DNA of 32,000 nucleotides from Kiritimatiellota bacterium (GCA_026398415.1 JAPLSY010000012.1:1-32000), one strand, 5' to 3'. Positions 14,937 through 24,176 are shown, numbered from the stretch's first letter. Numbers and translations are program-made. Notes: generated by a model not told the origin, from the letters alone.

Positions 14937-17042
14937 CTAGGGCTCGTCCTCTTCCAGGGGTTTGATCATCAGGTTGGTCTCTGCTTTGAACGCGGTTTTC
15001 GACTTGATCATGTTGGTCAAAGCACGCGCGCTGGCGGCATTGGTGGCCACGTGCGGCGTCACAAAGATCAGCAGGTTGGTCCGTTCCACGGCTTCCGACT
15101 TGGTGTGGAACAGCCAGCCCAGGAGGGGGATTGAGCCGAGGTAGGGAATTTTGCGATCACTCGTAACCGTGTCTTCGCGCATGAGTCCGCTGATCACGAT
15201 TGTGTCGCCGTCCGGCACGGTCAGAGTCGTGGTGACTTCCCGCTTGGCAATCGTGGGCGTGAACGCCTTGCCGCCCGTAGATTCCACCAGGATGGCTTCG
15301 ATGCTGGGGTTTAATTTCATCAGAACTTCCCGATTGGGATTGATGTGCGGGGTGACGGCCAGCTTGATGCCGACATCCACGCGATCAATGTTATCAATAT
15401 AATCTTTGGCCGTGCCGGCCCCGGACGAGACGGTGGATTTCAGAATGGGAATATTCTTGCCGATCGTGACAGTGGCCGGCTGGTTGTTCTGGGTCCAGAG
15501 CGGGATGTTGGAAAGAATCTTGAATTTACCCTTCTGCTGGATGGCGAGGATATTGATCAGCGCCGGAAAGTATGGCACCACATTCCCATCGGAATCCGTA
15601 TAACTGCCTTGGGCTACGCCAAAGGTCAAGCCATTGGGCACCGTGCCGCTGGTGATCTGCGACATCAACGTATCGTCGCCCTCGGACGTGCGCATGCCCC
15701 CCACGGCGACAGTGGAGCCCTGCGATACGTTGCCGCCGACCACTAACTCGGCTCCCAAGCTACTCCCATCACTCAGGGTCAATTCGGCGATCATGACTTC
15801 CACGAGGACCTGTTGCGGGGGCAGGTCTATCTGTTCGATCAGCTCTTTGACCATCTTGAAATCCTCTGGTGCGGCATCCACCAGCAGGGCATTGTTGTCC
15901 AGGCTAGACTCGATGGATATTTTCTGGTTCTGAGGCTTTTCCGCGCGTTTGGAAATGAGGGCCGTCAAACTCTTGGCGGCTTCGTCGGAGGATAGATATT
16001 TAAGAAAGATGGCCTGCAGATGCCCATAGCCGCTACGCGGCTCGGTATCCATTGCGGTGATGATCCGCTTCAACTCGGCAATCTGTCCGGGGGTGCCGAC
16101 CAGAATCAGGCTGTTGGAGTGGGGAGTTGCCACGACAACGACATCGCTGGGGAGCGCCACAGTCGTTCCCCCCTCTGCGGTTTTTGGCAGACGCTGGCGC
16201 AGTTGTTCGCCCTGTGTCTCCTGCTTACTGCTGGCGCTAGTCATGGCCATGTTCAGCTCGGCGGCGATGTCTTCGGCATTGGCAAATCGCAGGACATAAA
16301 TCTCCGTCGTGCGCGCCATTCCGGGCTTGTCGATCTGCGCAATGATCTGTTCGATGCGGCGGATGCTCGCGGCGGTGTCCGTGATGACCAGGTGGTTGGT
16401 TGTCTCCAGGACGCCCATGGCCCCGCTCTTGCCCTGGTCCACCATGGGTTCGAGCAGACGGCGCACGTCCGCAGCGCGGAGGTTATTGACGTGAATCACT
16501 TTGGTGATTACGCCGTCGGCAGGCATCTGCTCGTTTTCGCCCATGACCGGCGCAATGGGAGTTACGCGCTTGTCGCGCGCCACGATCCGGCTAATGCCCT
16601 CGCACTCCACAACAGCACAACCCGAGGCCTCCAGGATGGAAATAAAAAGGGGATACACTTCGTTGAGGGTAATTTGCGGCGGTGTTACGACCGTAACTTT
16701 GCCGTCAATCTCCTTGTCAATCACAAATCGCCTGCCGGTGAGGTCGCCGACCAGCTTGACCAGGAAGCGGATATCCACCTGATCGAAGTTGAAATTGACA
16801 AAAGTTTCGCCCGCAGAGACGGGCAATTGCGGATTGCGAATTGCGGATTGCGATTTGGTGGAGGCATCCAGTTTGTCCACAGATGCAGACGAGGCGGGTT
16901 TAAGCAATTTGTCCGACGAAAACGTCTGTCCATCGGATAATTGGACATTCCAACCGATAAACATGCACAGCATTATCAAACATTTTCCATTTGCGGGCAT
17001 GGGACCATCCTGCTTCGAGTCGGAGCTATGCTGAAAGGTCAT
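14937..17042 (-). CDS. Secretin, GspD-like (second of three)
   Basis: The protein is 701 residues and has the full type II secretion D layout. A hydrophobic signal segment lies at about 19-33. The N0 domain is at 80-150 (FVNFNFDQVDIRFLV). N1 is at 178-240, N2 at 245-335 and N3 at 343-408, each with the RxxE/D helix pattern. The secretin domain covers 410-668, with signature IPYLGSIPLLG at 632-642 and the closing NLLIFVTPHV. It would form an outer-membrane gate with a deep periplasmic vestibule. Its ATG overlaps the stop of the 693-residue secretin (ATGA), so the two are translationally coupled and may form mixed or alternative channels. Residues 63-74 (KSQSAIRNPQLP) are encoded by a tandem heptamer repeat inserted in the linker before N0. 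Confidence 0.93.
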   Translation of the reverse strand: MTFQHSSDSKQDGPMPANGKCLIMLCMFIGWNVQLSDGQTFSSDKLLKPASSASVDKLDASTKSQSAIRNPQLPVSAGETFVNFNFDQVDIRFLVKLVGDLTGRRFVIDKEIDGKVTVVTPPQITLNEVYPLFISILEASGCAVVECEGISRIVARDKRVTPIAPVMGENEQMPADGVITKVIHVNNLRAADVRRLLEPMVDQGKSGAMGVLETTNHLVITDTAASIRRIEQIIAQIDKPGMARTTEIYVLRFANAEDIAAELNMAMTSASSKQETQGEQLRQRLPKTAEGGTTVALPSDVVVVATPHSNSLILVGTPGQIAELKRIITAMDTEPRSGYGHLQAIFLKYLSSDEAAKSLTALISKRAEKPQNQKISIESSLDNNALLVDAAPEDFKMVKELIEQIDLPPQQVLVEVMIAELTLSDGSSLGAELVVGGNVSQGSTVAVGGMRTSEGDDTLMSQITSGTVPNGLTFGVAQGSYTDSDGNVVPYFPALINILAIQQKGKFKILSNIPLWTQNNQPATVTIGKNIPILKSTVSSGAGTAKDYIDNIDRVDVGIKLAVTPHINPNREVLMKLNPSIEAILVESTGGKAFTPTIAKREVTTTLTVPDGDTIVISGLMREDTVTSDRKIPYLGSIPLLGWLFHTKSEAVERTNLLIFVTPHVATNAASARALTNMIKSKTAFKAETNLMIKPLEEDEP
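16826..16853. repeat. Four tandem heptamers ATTGCGR inside the secretin gene
   Basis: The plus strand reads ATTGCGG, ATTGCGA, ATTGCGG, ATTGCGA without interruption. On the coding strand this makes QSAIRNPQL-type residues in the linker between signal peptide and N0. Related heptamer sequences (GATTGCT) occur in the rRNA spacer at 29223-29243. It looks like a dispersed repeat that has invaded tolerant DNA. Confidence 0.8.
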
Positions 17043-19120
17043 TTGCCGGTTTCCGTTTGCGGCTTTTCCTTGTTCGAGGAAACCGAACCCGGTGTTCCGG
17101 ATTTGGGAACTTCCGTTGATGCTGGCGTCGATTCGGCAATAGCCGGGGCGACCGACGTGGACAGGGGCACGATGTTCGCGGAAGAAGACGGCGCGGCGGG
17201 CACAGCGCTGGTCATACTCGCCGCTTGGTTTGGACTATTGGTCGTGGCTGCAGGCTTAAGCGTGAGATCGCCTTTCGGCGCCAGGAGCTCTTTTTCCAAA
17301 CGATCCACCGATTGCTGGGCGATTATTTCCATTCCGGTGAGCGGCGCCAGTTCGTTCAGAATCGTTGGCGTCAGCAAGATCAGTAGATTATGTTTGGTGA
17401 TGACATCCTCATTATGTTTGAACAAGTAGCCCAGCAGGGGAATATCGCCGAGAATCGGCACTTTGATCTCCTTCTGGGTTTTCGTGTTTTCGATCAAGCC
17501 GCCGATCACCACCGTATGCTTGCTGGGAACATTGACCCGCGTGGAGACCTGGCGGGTGCTGATGACCGGATACACGGAGCCGGCAGCGGTGGTGATGTCT
17601 TTGACATGCGTGCTCATCTGCGGATTGACGGTCATGCGTACGATATTCAGGGCGTGGTCAATTTCGGGAATCACCCAGAGGGTGATTCCCAGATCGTTCC
17701 ATTCCACCCGCTCGGAAAACGACTCGGTCTGGCCCTGTTGGGGATTGGCCGACTGCTTGGTGGAAATGACCGTCGGATAACGTTCGCCTACGTGAATCTT
17801 GGCTTCGACTTTGTTGCCCACAACAATTAGCGGATGAGAAATCATCTCCGTATTTTCATTTTTTTGGAGAAAACTGAGAAACAGCGACAGATCGGAGACG
17901 GACAGAATGGCGGTGCCCGACTTGTTCTCGTTATACGTGTCCGCGGAAGTATCCGTTTTGGTCGAAGATATTTCTTTCCCGCTCGCAATAGTATCAACAA
18001 TGGTTCGGGTGGGAGTCACAACCGTCTTGGAGACCCAGTTGTCGGAGCCGGGCGGTGATTCTTCGTATGTTGTGGCAGATTCCTCGTATTGTTGACCGTT
18101 GAGGTTGTAGCGATTGTTGACGGTATCCACATTTCCGCGATTATCGTAATTCTTAACCGAGTTGACCGTGCTGTTCACCGTGTCGTTTACATCGGAAAAG
18201 GACCATTTCAGGTCCTGGAGTTTCAAGGTGGCCCCAAAACTGTCCAGCATGGACCAGTCGAACCCGGTTTTCTTGCTGTCATCCGAAAGCACATCAATAA
18301 CCCGCACCTCAATGAACACCTGAGGTTCCCGCTTGTCCAGTTCCCGGATAAGCCGCGCAACTTTCTCCACATATTCCTTGATGTCCGTGACAATCACTTC
18401 CGTCGTAATCCCGGGATTTTGGATAATTTCGGTCGTGAGCGGCGACGACTTCAAGTTGAGCCGTTCCTGTTCCCGGCTTTGGCTGGTGATGATGGTTCCG
18501 CGAGGCGACATAATCTTTAATTTTTTGATCTGCTCGATAAAATCAATTGCCTGCAGATATTTCAGAATAAAACATTTCGTTATTAGCGGCTTGGTGTTTT
18601 CAATTTGCCGTAGTTTTTCCTGGTACATCTCCGCGGTGACCACCGTCAGAATGCCGGACTGGTCTTCGATCAGCGACAAATTGACTGAGTCCAGCGCCAG
18701 GGACAAGGCGGTCTTCCATTCGACGTTTTTCAGGTTGGCCGTGATGGCGCTATTGGATAGCCCGCCCGTGATAATGATATTGGCGCCGGAAATCAGAGAA
18801 AACATGTCAACCACTTCAGACGCCGGGACAGCATTCAGAGTTATGGTAATCAGGCTATTGTTGCCATTCCGCGATTCGGCGGATTGCGGCAGTTTGGCCG
18901 GCGCGTCAGTCGTGGGAATATCAATGGTAAAGTTTTGGCTGGCCACGGCGGGGGCATTGGGAGTGTCGCGCGCATCGCCGCCGCTGTCGTCCGGTTCGCG
19001 TCCGTCCATTTGCGGATCAACGGTGGCAGATGCCGTCGGCGGGCTGTCGCCAGTTTGCGCGACGGCGTCCATGGGCACTGCCCAACCCGCGACGATTCCC
19101 ATTAACAATAATATCCACAT
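17039..19120 (-). CDS. Secretin, PilQ/GspD-like (third of three)
   Basis: The protein is 693 residues. A signal peptide (MWILLLMGIVAGWAVP, cleavage near AVA) is followed by an acidic low-complexity stretch. An STN/N0 domain lies at about 91-165 (ITITLNAVPASEVVDMFSLI) and an N1-type domain at about 182-264. A beta domain is interrupted by an Asn/Thr/Val-rich insertion at about 310-400. The secretin core runs to about 588 with signature VPILGDIPLLGYLF at 554-567. A disordered Ala/Ser/Pro tail fills 600-693. The single ring domain and STN start resemble type IV pilus PilQ more than GspD. Outer-membrane location is expected. No good Shine-Dalgarno is seen; the start is 69 bases after the lipoprotein gene. 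Its stop overlaps the start of the next secretin. Confidence 0.9.
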   Translation of the reverse strand: MWILLLMGIVAGWAVPMDAVAQTGDSPPTASATVDPQMDGREPDDSGGDARDTPNAPAVASQNFTIDIPTTDAPAKLPQSAESRNGNNSLITITLNAVPASEVVDMFSLISGANIIITGGLSNSAITANLKNVEWKTALSLALDSVNLSLIEDQSGILTVVTAEMYQEKLRQIENTKPLITKCFILKYLQAIDFIEQIKKLKIMSPRGTIITSQSREQERLNLKSSPLTTEIIQNPGITTEVIVTDIKEYVEKVARLIRELDKREPQVFIEVRVIDVLSDDSKKTGFDWSMLDSFGATLKLQDLKWSFSDVNDTVNSTVNSVKNYDNRGNVDTVNNRYNLNGQQYEESATTYEESPPGSDNWVSKTVVTPTRTIVDTIASGKEISSTKTDTSADTYNENKSGTAILSVSDLSLFLSFLQKNENTEMISHPLIVVGNKVEAKIHVGERYPTVISTKQSANPQQGQTESFSERVEWNDLGITLWVIPEIDHALNIVRMTVNPQMSTHVKDITTAAGSVYPVISTRQVSTRVNVPSKHTVVIGGLIENTKTQKEIKVPILGDIPLLGYLFKHNEDVITKHNLLILLTPTILNELAPLTGMEIIAQQSVDRLEKELLAPKGDLTLKPAATTNSPNQAASMTSAVPAAPSSSANIVPLSTSVAPAIAESTPASTEVPKSGTPGSVSSNKEKPQTETGK

Positions 19121-19189
19121 AATTTTGTTACTCGCGACCCAGCAGTTGCTCGTTGTCGTAGCATCACTTGTGCCCGCTATACTTCGCCT

Positions 19190-19570
19190 TCAGGGGAGAG
19201 GCCAGTTTTGGGTGATGGTTGCGCTGGCGCAACGGCCGCCGACATCGGTGACCGTAACCACGTTGGTTCCGACAATGTTCGTGACACTTTTATAAAATGC
19301 GACCGCCTGGGATGTGGTAAAAACGATTCCCAGGGAAGCATTGCTTAACGACCAGGTGTATTTGCCGTCCCCGCCGCCGGCGTTAAATCCGACAATATTC
19401 ACCGTGTCGGCATTCAGGATGGCTCTGCGCGGAGCCAGAGTCACCGGGGTGGGTGAACTGGAAACAGCCATGAGTTGGCACCCGGCAAGCGATGCGACGG
19501 CAAGACCCATGGCAAGGCCGACATAGATCCAGGTCGGCATCTGGCATATTGGATGGGATTCAGCGTTCAT
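19190..19570 (-). CDS. Lipoprotein with Ig-like domain, paralogue of the one at 9045
   Basis: The protein is 126 residues from ATG 19570. A TTG 11 codons upstream is less likely. The signal contains VGLAMGLAVASLAGC, a clear lipobox with Cys at about residue 31. The mature domain has GGDGKYTWSLSNASLG and TNIVGTNVVTVTDVGG, aligning closely with the lipoprotein at 9045-9464. Lipoproteins beside secretins can act as pilotins or assembly factors, but the fold here looks like a bacterial Ig-type sandwich, so the role is open. It lies between the DUF6515-like gene and the PilQ-like secretin in one run of minus-strand genes. Confidence 0.77.
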   Translation of the reverse strand: MNAESHPICQMPTWIYVGLAMGLAVASLAGCQLMAVSSSPTPVTLAPRRAILNADTVNIVGFNAGGGDGKYTWSLSNASLGIVFTTSQAVAFYKSVTNIVGTNVVTVTDVGGRCASATITQNWPLP

Positions 19571-19659
19571 GCTTTTACTTGGAGTTAATGAGAGATGCGG
19601 CAAGAGTCATACCGCGCCCACCCGCAGGCGTTTAGCATCCGTCCGAATGCCAAGCCGCC

Positions 19660-20316
19660 TTATTTGGCATACATGACTTTCAATTGCTCGATTCTGGGAA
19701 ATTCCGGGTAATATTCACCCTGGGGACCGATAAACCCGTTGCCGGACCGCTTTAAGACCACAGGCGTATAACTGCCCTTGGAATTAGGAATATTGACGGT
19801 GAACGATTCCTCGGCATTGGTCGTCGAATTCCCCTGGGTGCTCGACGCATTCTGGGCCGAGGCGACGGCGGGGGCCACTGAAACGGTATTATTGTTCTGG
19901 ATCACGATGGTCCTGGGTTGTGGCACTACTTGATAGCCGTTGGGCGTTGGCATATAGGTGACACCGTTAATCGTATAATAGACGACGCCGTCTATAATAA
20001 CCGGCGGATACCCCGTCGGAATTGTCGTGACCACCGCGCCGACGGGCGCAGGAACGACGATATATCTGCCGGCCTGCCTTTGATAATACACGCCTTCCAA
20101 ATAATAATAGGTGGCTCCGGCCATGATCAGCATGAGGGCGGCCAATGGCAGTGTGTCAAAACACCTGCCGGGCGGATCAAAATGACCGCCAGGTCCGGGG
20201 CCGCCTCCTCTTCCGCCTCCGCCCCCCCAGGCGTACGTTTTTGGGACCTGAATTAACAAAACCAAAGTTAACAAAGAGCCAACGCATTTAATTTTGATGT
20301 TTCCATTGTTCGTCAT
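19660..20316 (-). CDS. DUF6515-like exported protein
   Basis: The protein is 218 residues. A signal peptide (around VGSLLTLVLLIQVPKTYA) is followed by a Gly-rich stretch (WGGGGGRGGGPGPGG), and a second hydrophobic helix (LPLAALMLIMAGATYYYL) may anchor it. The middle has the repeated Tyr/Val/Pro pattern of DUF6515 exported proteins: GVYYQRQAGRYIVVPAPVGA, then IPTGYPPVIIDGVVYYTING and VTYMPTPNGYQVV. A Ser/Asn/Ala linker and a small C-terminal domain follow. AGAGAGGA is 5 bases before the start. It is the first gene behind conserved promoter element C, ahead of a lipoprotein and two secretins. The domain's function is unknown; a cell-surface or periplasmic role is expected. Confidence 0.82.
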   Translation of the reverse strand: MTNNGNIKIKCVGSLLTLVLLIQVPKTYAWGGGGGRGGGPGPGGHFDPPGRCFDTLPLAALMLIMAGATYYYLEGVYYQRQAGRYIVVPAPVGAVVTTIPTGYPPVIIDGVVYYTINGVTYMPTPNGYQVVPQPRTIVIQNNNTVSVAPAVASAQNASSTQGNSTTNAEESFTVNIPNSKGSYTPVVLKRSGNGFIGPQGEYYPEFPRIEQLKVMYAK

Positions 20317-20346
20317 TATTTTCCTCTCTTTCTGTAACGCGTATAT

Positions 20347-20396
20347 TAAATACGCGCATTACGTTTTTACATGCGTTCGGATTACAATATTGTAAT
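20347..20396 (-). promoter_or_regulatory. Conserved promoter element, copy C, in the divergent gap with the two-component genes
   Basis: ATTAC occurs at 20358-20362 and 20381-20385, with inverted GTAAT at 20392-20396, spaced exactly as in copies A and B. On the minus strand a weak -10, TATTTA (20352-20347), follows at the same 5-base distance. It lies 42 bases upstream of the DUF6515-like gene and 48 bases upstream of the response regulator on the other strand, so it could serve both directions. Confidence 0.78.
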
Positions 20397-20443
20397 GAAT
20401 GTATTGTTGGCTTTGAGCCTCAGTCGTGGTAGAAAAAAGGTGT

Positions 20444-21124
20444 ATGAATATTTTTTTAGTTGAGGATGAAAAGAAGATCGCAGGATTTATCCGCAAGGGG
20501 CTCGAGGAACAGGGCTTTACCGTGACCGTGAGCCACAACGGCGATGAGGCGTACACGATGGCTCGCACCCAGGCGTATGACGTGATTGTGCTCGACATTA
20601 TGTTGCCCGGTCGGGACGGCCTGAGCATCCTGCGGAATCTGCGGGAACAGAAAATAACCGTGCCTGTGATTCTGCTGACGGCCCGAACGGAAATGAATGA
20701 GCGCGTGGAAGGACTCAACCTTGGCGCTGATGACTACATCACAAAACCGTTCTATGTCGAAGAGCTCATTGCCCGCATCCATGCAGTTGCCCGGCGGGGT
20801 GTCGGTAAGCAGCATGCGATCCTTCAAGCCGATGACGTGTCGGTGAATCTCATCACGCGAGAGATAAAACGCAGAAATCGAAAGATCGAACTGACTCCAC
20901 GCGAATTCAACCTGTTGGAGTATCTAATGCGCTCTCCTGGCCGGGTTTTTACGCGCACCCAGATTCTGGAACATGTGTGGGGCTATGATTTCGATCCGCA
21001 GACCAACTTGGTGGACGTCTACGTTCAACGCGTACGCAGGAAACTGTCGGACAATGCGGAAGATGAGCTTATCGAAACAGTCCGCGGAGTCGGTTATCGC
21101 TTCTACAAAAAGGAGTCCGAATGA
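20444..21124 (+). CDS. OmpR-family response regulator
   Basis: The protein is 226 residues from ATG 20444, preceded closely by AAAAAAGG; a GTG at 20426 is a weaker alternative. The receiver domain (1-115) has the acidic pair Glu7/Asp8, phospho-acceptor Asp51 in VLDIMLP, Thr79 in LLTA and Lys101 in ITKP. The C-terminal winged helix has ELTPREFNLLEYLM and VDVYVQRVRRKL, then the wing ETVRGVGYRF. OmpR-type regulators bind direct repeats of short boxes as dimers. The direct GTAAT boxes in the adjacent intergenic element are a natural candidate target. Its stop overlaps the sensor kinase ATG (ATGA), so the pair is co-translated. Confidence 0.96.
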   Translation: MNIFLVEDEKKIAGFIRKGLEEQGFTVTVSHNGDEAYTMARTQAYDVIVLDIMLPGRDGLSILRNLREQKITVPVILLTARTEMNERVEGLNLGADDYITKPFYVEELIARIHAVARRGVGKQHAILQADDVSVNLITREIKRRNRKIELTPREFNLLEYLMRSPGRVFTRTQILEHVWGYDFDPQTNLVDVYVQRVRRKLSDNAEDELIETVRGVGYRFYKKESE

Positions 21125-22605
21125 AGGTGAATTCGTTCAAATTCAAAATCGGGCTACTCAATCTGCTTTTCTCCGGCGGCGTGCTTCTGTTTTTTGGCCT
21201 CTTCTTTCTGTCCATGATCAACCGGATCGGGTATGAGCGCATTGACCGTGAACTCAGGGTGCTGGCGGATCTTCAGGCGAGGATGCCTTTTCCGAAGGGC
21301 GGCTGGGAATATTTTGAAGAATTACTGCAAAACCTTTATGGTGAAGACGCTAAAAAACAGTTCACGATCAAAGTGGCGTCTCATCACGGCGAACCGATAT
21401 ATAGCTCATCGTGTTGGCCGGCGGACGTGTCGAGCGGCAAGCTTCCGGCACTTGCGCCCGCGACGAATACGGTGGACGCGAATGAAGTGGTTTTGCCAAT
21501 GCGTCTGCCCGTCCCGTTTGACGGCCATGTGCCGAGGCACGGGCCTCCGCCGTTCCGGCATATACGAGGGCCTGTATTTGCCACCGCAGACGGCGATCAC
21601 GGCCGATGGCGCGTTGTCGGCATAGGCAATGAAGAAGTGAATATTTTTATCGCCATGAACCTATCCATCTTCGATGCCGAAGTGCATCGCTTCCGTTACG
21701 CTTTTTGTATTGCCATGCCGCTCGCGTTGTTGTTCCTCCTGTGCGGTGGATGGCTGATTGCCAATCGGGCGTTGGGCCCTGTAAAAATTATCGCTGGTAC
21801 GGCTGAGAATATAACGGCCAAAGGATTGGATCGGCGCATACCGAAGACAGATGCCGACAAAGAATTTGCCGGGTTGATTGATGTTATCAACGGGATGTTG
21901 GACAGACTTGAGAAAAACTTTCAACAGGCCGTTCGTTTCAGCGCCGACGCAGCACACGAATTGAAGACGCCGCTGACCATTCTGCAAGGTCAACTCGAAA
22001 GGGCGATCAATGAGGCGTCGCCAGGTTCCGAGGCCCAGCAGCGAAATGGTGAATTGCTGGAGGAAGTCCAGCGGCTGGTTGCCATTACCCGGAAACTACT
22101 CCTGCTTGCCCAGGCGGATTCAGGACGGATGCGACTTGCCCTTGCGCCGTTTGAATTCAGCGCGGCGCTGGAGTCCATTTTGGAAGATGTGGGGATTATG
22201 GCGCCTGGTCTAATCCTGGAAAAGGAGATCGTCCCCCGCCTGCATGTGATGGCTGATGCCGATTTAATGAACCAAGTCCTGCACAATCTCATTACCAATG
22301 CCATCAAATACAACCGGAAGGATGGCTGGATTCGATGCGTCCTGCAGACGGAAGGAAACACGGTCAGGTTCACGATCGCGAACAGTGGCGAAGAAATTCC
22401 TCAAGCTGACGCAGATAAAGTGTTCGACCGATTCTACCGGGTCAATAAATCACGGGACCGGGAGATAGATGGTATCGGGCTCGGACTCAGCCTGGCCCGG
22501 GAAATCGTGCTGGCCCATAAGGGGGAACTCGTGTTGGACAGTTCCCGGAACGGAATCACTACATTCATCCTGAGACTGCCTCTGTACATCCGGCCGGCAG
22601 AATGA
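21121..22605 (+). CDS. Membrane sensor histidine kinase paired with the upstream regulator
   Basis: The protein is 494 residues. Membrane helix 1 lies at about 10-32, a periplasmic sensor region at about 33-190, and helix 2 at about 192-215 (YAFCIAMPLALLFLLCGGWL). HAMP follows from about 216 to 268. The dimerisation domain has phospho-acceptor His279 in FSADAAHELKTP. The catalytic domain has an N-box around Asn393 (LITNAIKYN), an F-region (VFDRFYRV) and a G-box (GIGLGLSLA). The sensor region has a His/Pro/Gly-rich stretch (PRHGPPPFRHIRGP, near 138-151), which could bind metal, but that is a guess. AAGGAG lies before the start. Envelope sensing would fit control of the neighbouring secretin and lipoprotein genes. 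Confidence 0.95.
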   Translation: MKVNSFKFKIGLLNLLFSGGVLLFFGLFFLSMINRIGYERIDRELRVLADLQARMPFPKGGWEYFEELLQNLYGEDAKKQFTIKVASHHGEPIYSSSCWPADVSSGKLPALAPATNTVDANEVVLPMRLPVPFDGHVPRHGPPPFRHIRGPVFATADGDHGRWRVVGIGNEEVNIFIAMNLSIFDAEVHRFRYAFCIAMPLALLFLLCGGWLIANRALGPVKIIAGTAENITAKGLDRRIPKTDADKEFAGLIDVINGMLDRLEKNFQQAVRFSADAAHELKTPLTILQGQLERAINEASPGSEAQQRNGELLEEVQRLVAITRKLLLLAQADSGRMRLALAPFEFSAALESILEDVGIMAPGLILEKEIVPRLHVMADADLMNQVLHNLITNAIKYNRKDGWIRCVLQTEGNTVRFTIANSGEEIPQADADKVFDRFYRVNKSRDREIDGIGLGLSLAREIVLAHKGELVLDSSRNGITTFILRLPLYIRPAE

Positions 22606-22631
22606 GGGCAATCCCAAACCGGCAGTTCCGC

Positions 22632-24176
22632 TCATTCCCACTCGATTGTGGCGGGGGGCTTGGAACTGATGTCGTAGACGACGCGGTTAACACCGCGGAC
22701 TTCGTTGATGATCCGGTTGGACAGGCGGGCAAGCAGGTCATGGGGTAGGCGGGCCCAGTCGGCGGTCATGCCGTCCTGGCTGGTCACGGCACGCACAACT
22801 ACCGTGTTTTCGTAGGTCCGGCCGTCACCCATGACGCCCACGCTCTTGACGGGCAAGAGCACGGCAAACGCCTGCCAGATCGTGTGGCCCCGGTCATAAG
22901 CTGCAATTTCCTCCTGCACACGCAGATCGGCCTGCTGGAGCAGGGTTACACGCTCTTGCGTGACTTCCCCGATAATTCGCACGGCCAGCCCCGGACCGGG
23001 GAACGGCTGGCGGTTGATGATGGCCGCCGGCATGCCCAGTTCGCGGCCCAAGGCGCGTACTTCATCCTTGAACAGTTCGCGCAGGGGCTCGATCAATTGG
23101 AATTTCAGGTCCGCCGGCAGGCCGCCCACATTGTGGTGGCTCTTAATCGTGGCCGATGGTCCGCCCAGCGGAGAGGCGCTTTCAATCACGTCCGGGTAGA
23201 GCGTCCCCTGGGCGAGGAACCGGATGTCGCCCAGGCGCCGGGCTTCGGCGGCAAATACATCAATAAACCTTTTACCGATGGCCTTGCGCTTCTTCTCCGG
23301 CTCTACCACGCCCTTCAGGTCGCTGAGAAACTGGGCTTGCGCATGGGCCACATGCAGGTCAATGCCGAACGCTTTGATGAAGGTCTCTTCCACCTGCCGG
23401 GCTTCGCCGTAGCGCAGCAGGCCGTTATCCACGAAGATGCAGTGGAGCTGGTCGCCAATGGTCTTATGCAGGAGCATCGCCACAACCGCCGAATCCACGC
23501 CGCCGCTCAAGCCGCAAACGACATGGCTTTTGCCGACTTTCCGGCAAATTGCACGGATGCTCTCCGCGATGAATTGCGCCATGCGCCAGTCGCCCCGGCA
23601 CCTGCAGACGTCGAATATAAAGCGGCGCAGGATTTCGGTGCCATGCCGGGTATGCACAACTTCAGGATGGAACTGGATTCCGTACATCTTCCGTTTATGG
23701 TTGGCCATGGCGGCCACCGGGCAGGTATGCGTTTTGGCAAGCACGCGGAATCCGGTCGGCATCTTAAGCACCTGGTCGCCATGACTCATCCAGACGTCGA
23801 GGTGCTGGGGAAGGCCATGGAAGAGTGCGCGCGCATCGGTTACGGTGATCCGGGCATTGCCATATTCGCGGACCAAGCCCGGTTTGACGGCGCCGCCCAG
23901 CGTTTTGGACATCAACTGCATGCCATAGCAGATGCCAAGGATGGGAATTTTCAGCTTGAACAGTTCCGGATCGCAGGTGGGCGCCTTGGGTTCGAACACG
24001 CTCTTGGGGCCCCCGGAAAGAATGATGCCGGCTGGGCGGCGTTGCTTAAGCTTGGCTGCGGGTGTGTCATACCGGACAATCTCGGAATAGACATGCTGTT
24101 CCCGCACGCGCCGGGCGATTAATTGCGTGTATTGCGAACCGAAATCCAATATGGCAATCCAGTCGTGTTTCTGCAT
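22632..24176 (-). CDS. guaA: GMP synthase (glutamine-hydrolysing)
   Basis: The enzyme converts XMP to GMP using ATP and glutamine in cytoplasmic purine synthesis. From ATG 24176 ([18 protein letters not shown]) it has 514 residues. In-frame ATG 24188 and TTG 24194 would add four or six residues; none has a strong ribosome-binding site. The N-terminal class I amidotransferase has nucleophile Cys83 in LGICYGMQ and the His-Glu pair in [10 protein letters not shown]. The ATP pyrophosphatase domain has the P-loop [11 protein letters not shown]. The dimerisation domain contains [18 protein letters not shown] and ends KPPATIEWE, as in the family. It converges on the sensor kinase gene with a 26-base gap. 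Confidence 0.97.
   Translation of the reverse strand: MQKHDWIAILDFGSQYTQLIARRVREQHVYSEIVRYDTPAAKLKQRRPAGIILSGGPKSVFEPKAPTCDPELFKLKIPILGICYGMQLMSKTLGGAVKPGLVREYGNARITVTDARALFHGLPQHLDVWMSHGDQVLKMPTGFRVLAKTHTCPVAAMANHKRKMYGIQFHPEVVHTRHGTEILRRFIFDVCRCRGDWRMAQFIAESIRAICRKVGKSHVVCGLSGGVDSAVVAMLLHKTIGDQLHCIFVDNGLLRYGEARQVEETFIKAFGIDLHVAHAQAQFLSDLKGVVEPEKKRKAIGKRFIDVFAAEARRLGDIRFLAQGTLYPDVIESASPLGGPSATIKSHHNVGGLPADLKFQLIEPLRELFKDEVRALGRELGMPAAIINRQPFPGPGLAVRIIGEVTQERVTLLQQADLRVQEEIAAYDRGHTIWQAFAVLLPVKSVGVMGDGRTYENTVVVRAVTSQDGMTADWARLPHDLLARLSNRIINEVRGVNRVVYDISSKPPATIEWE

Noticed and set aside
22884..24122. Long plus-strand open frame (412 codons) opposite guaA
   Set aside because: It lies wholly antisense to an unmistakable GMP synthase, has no ribosome-binding site and no recognisable motif.
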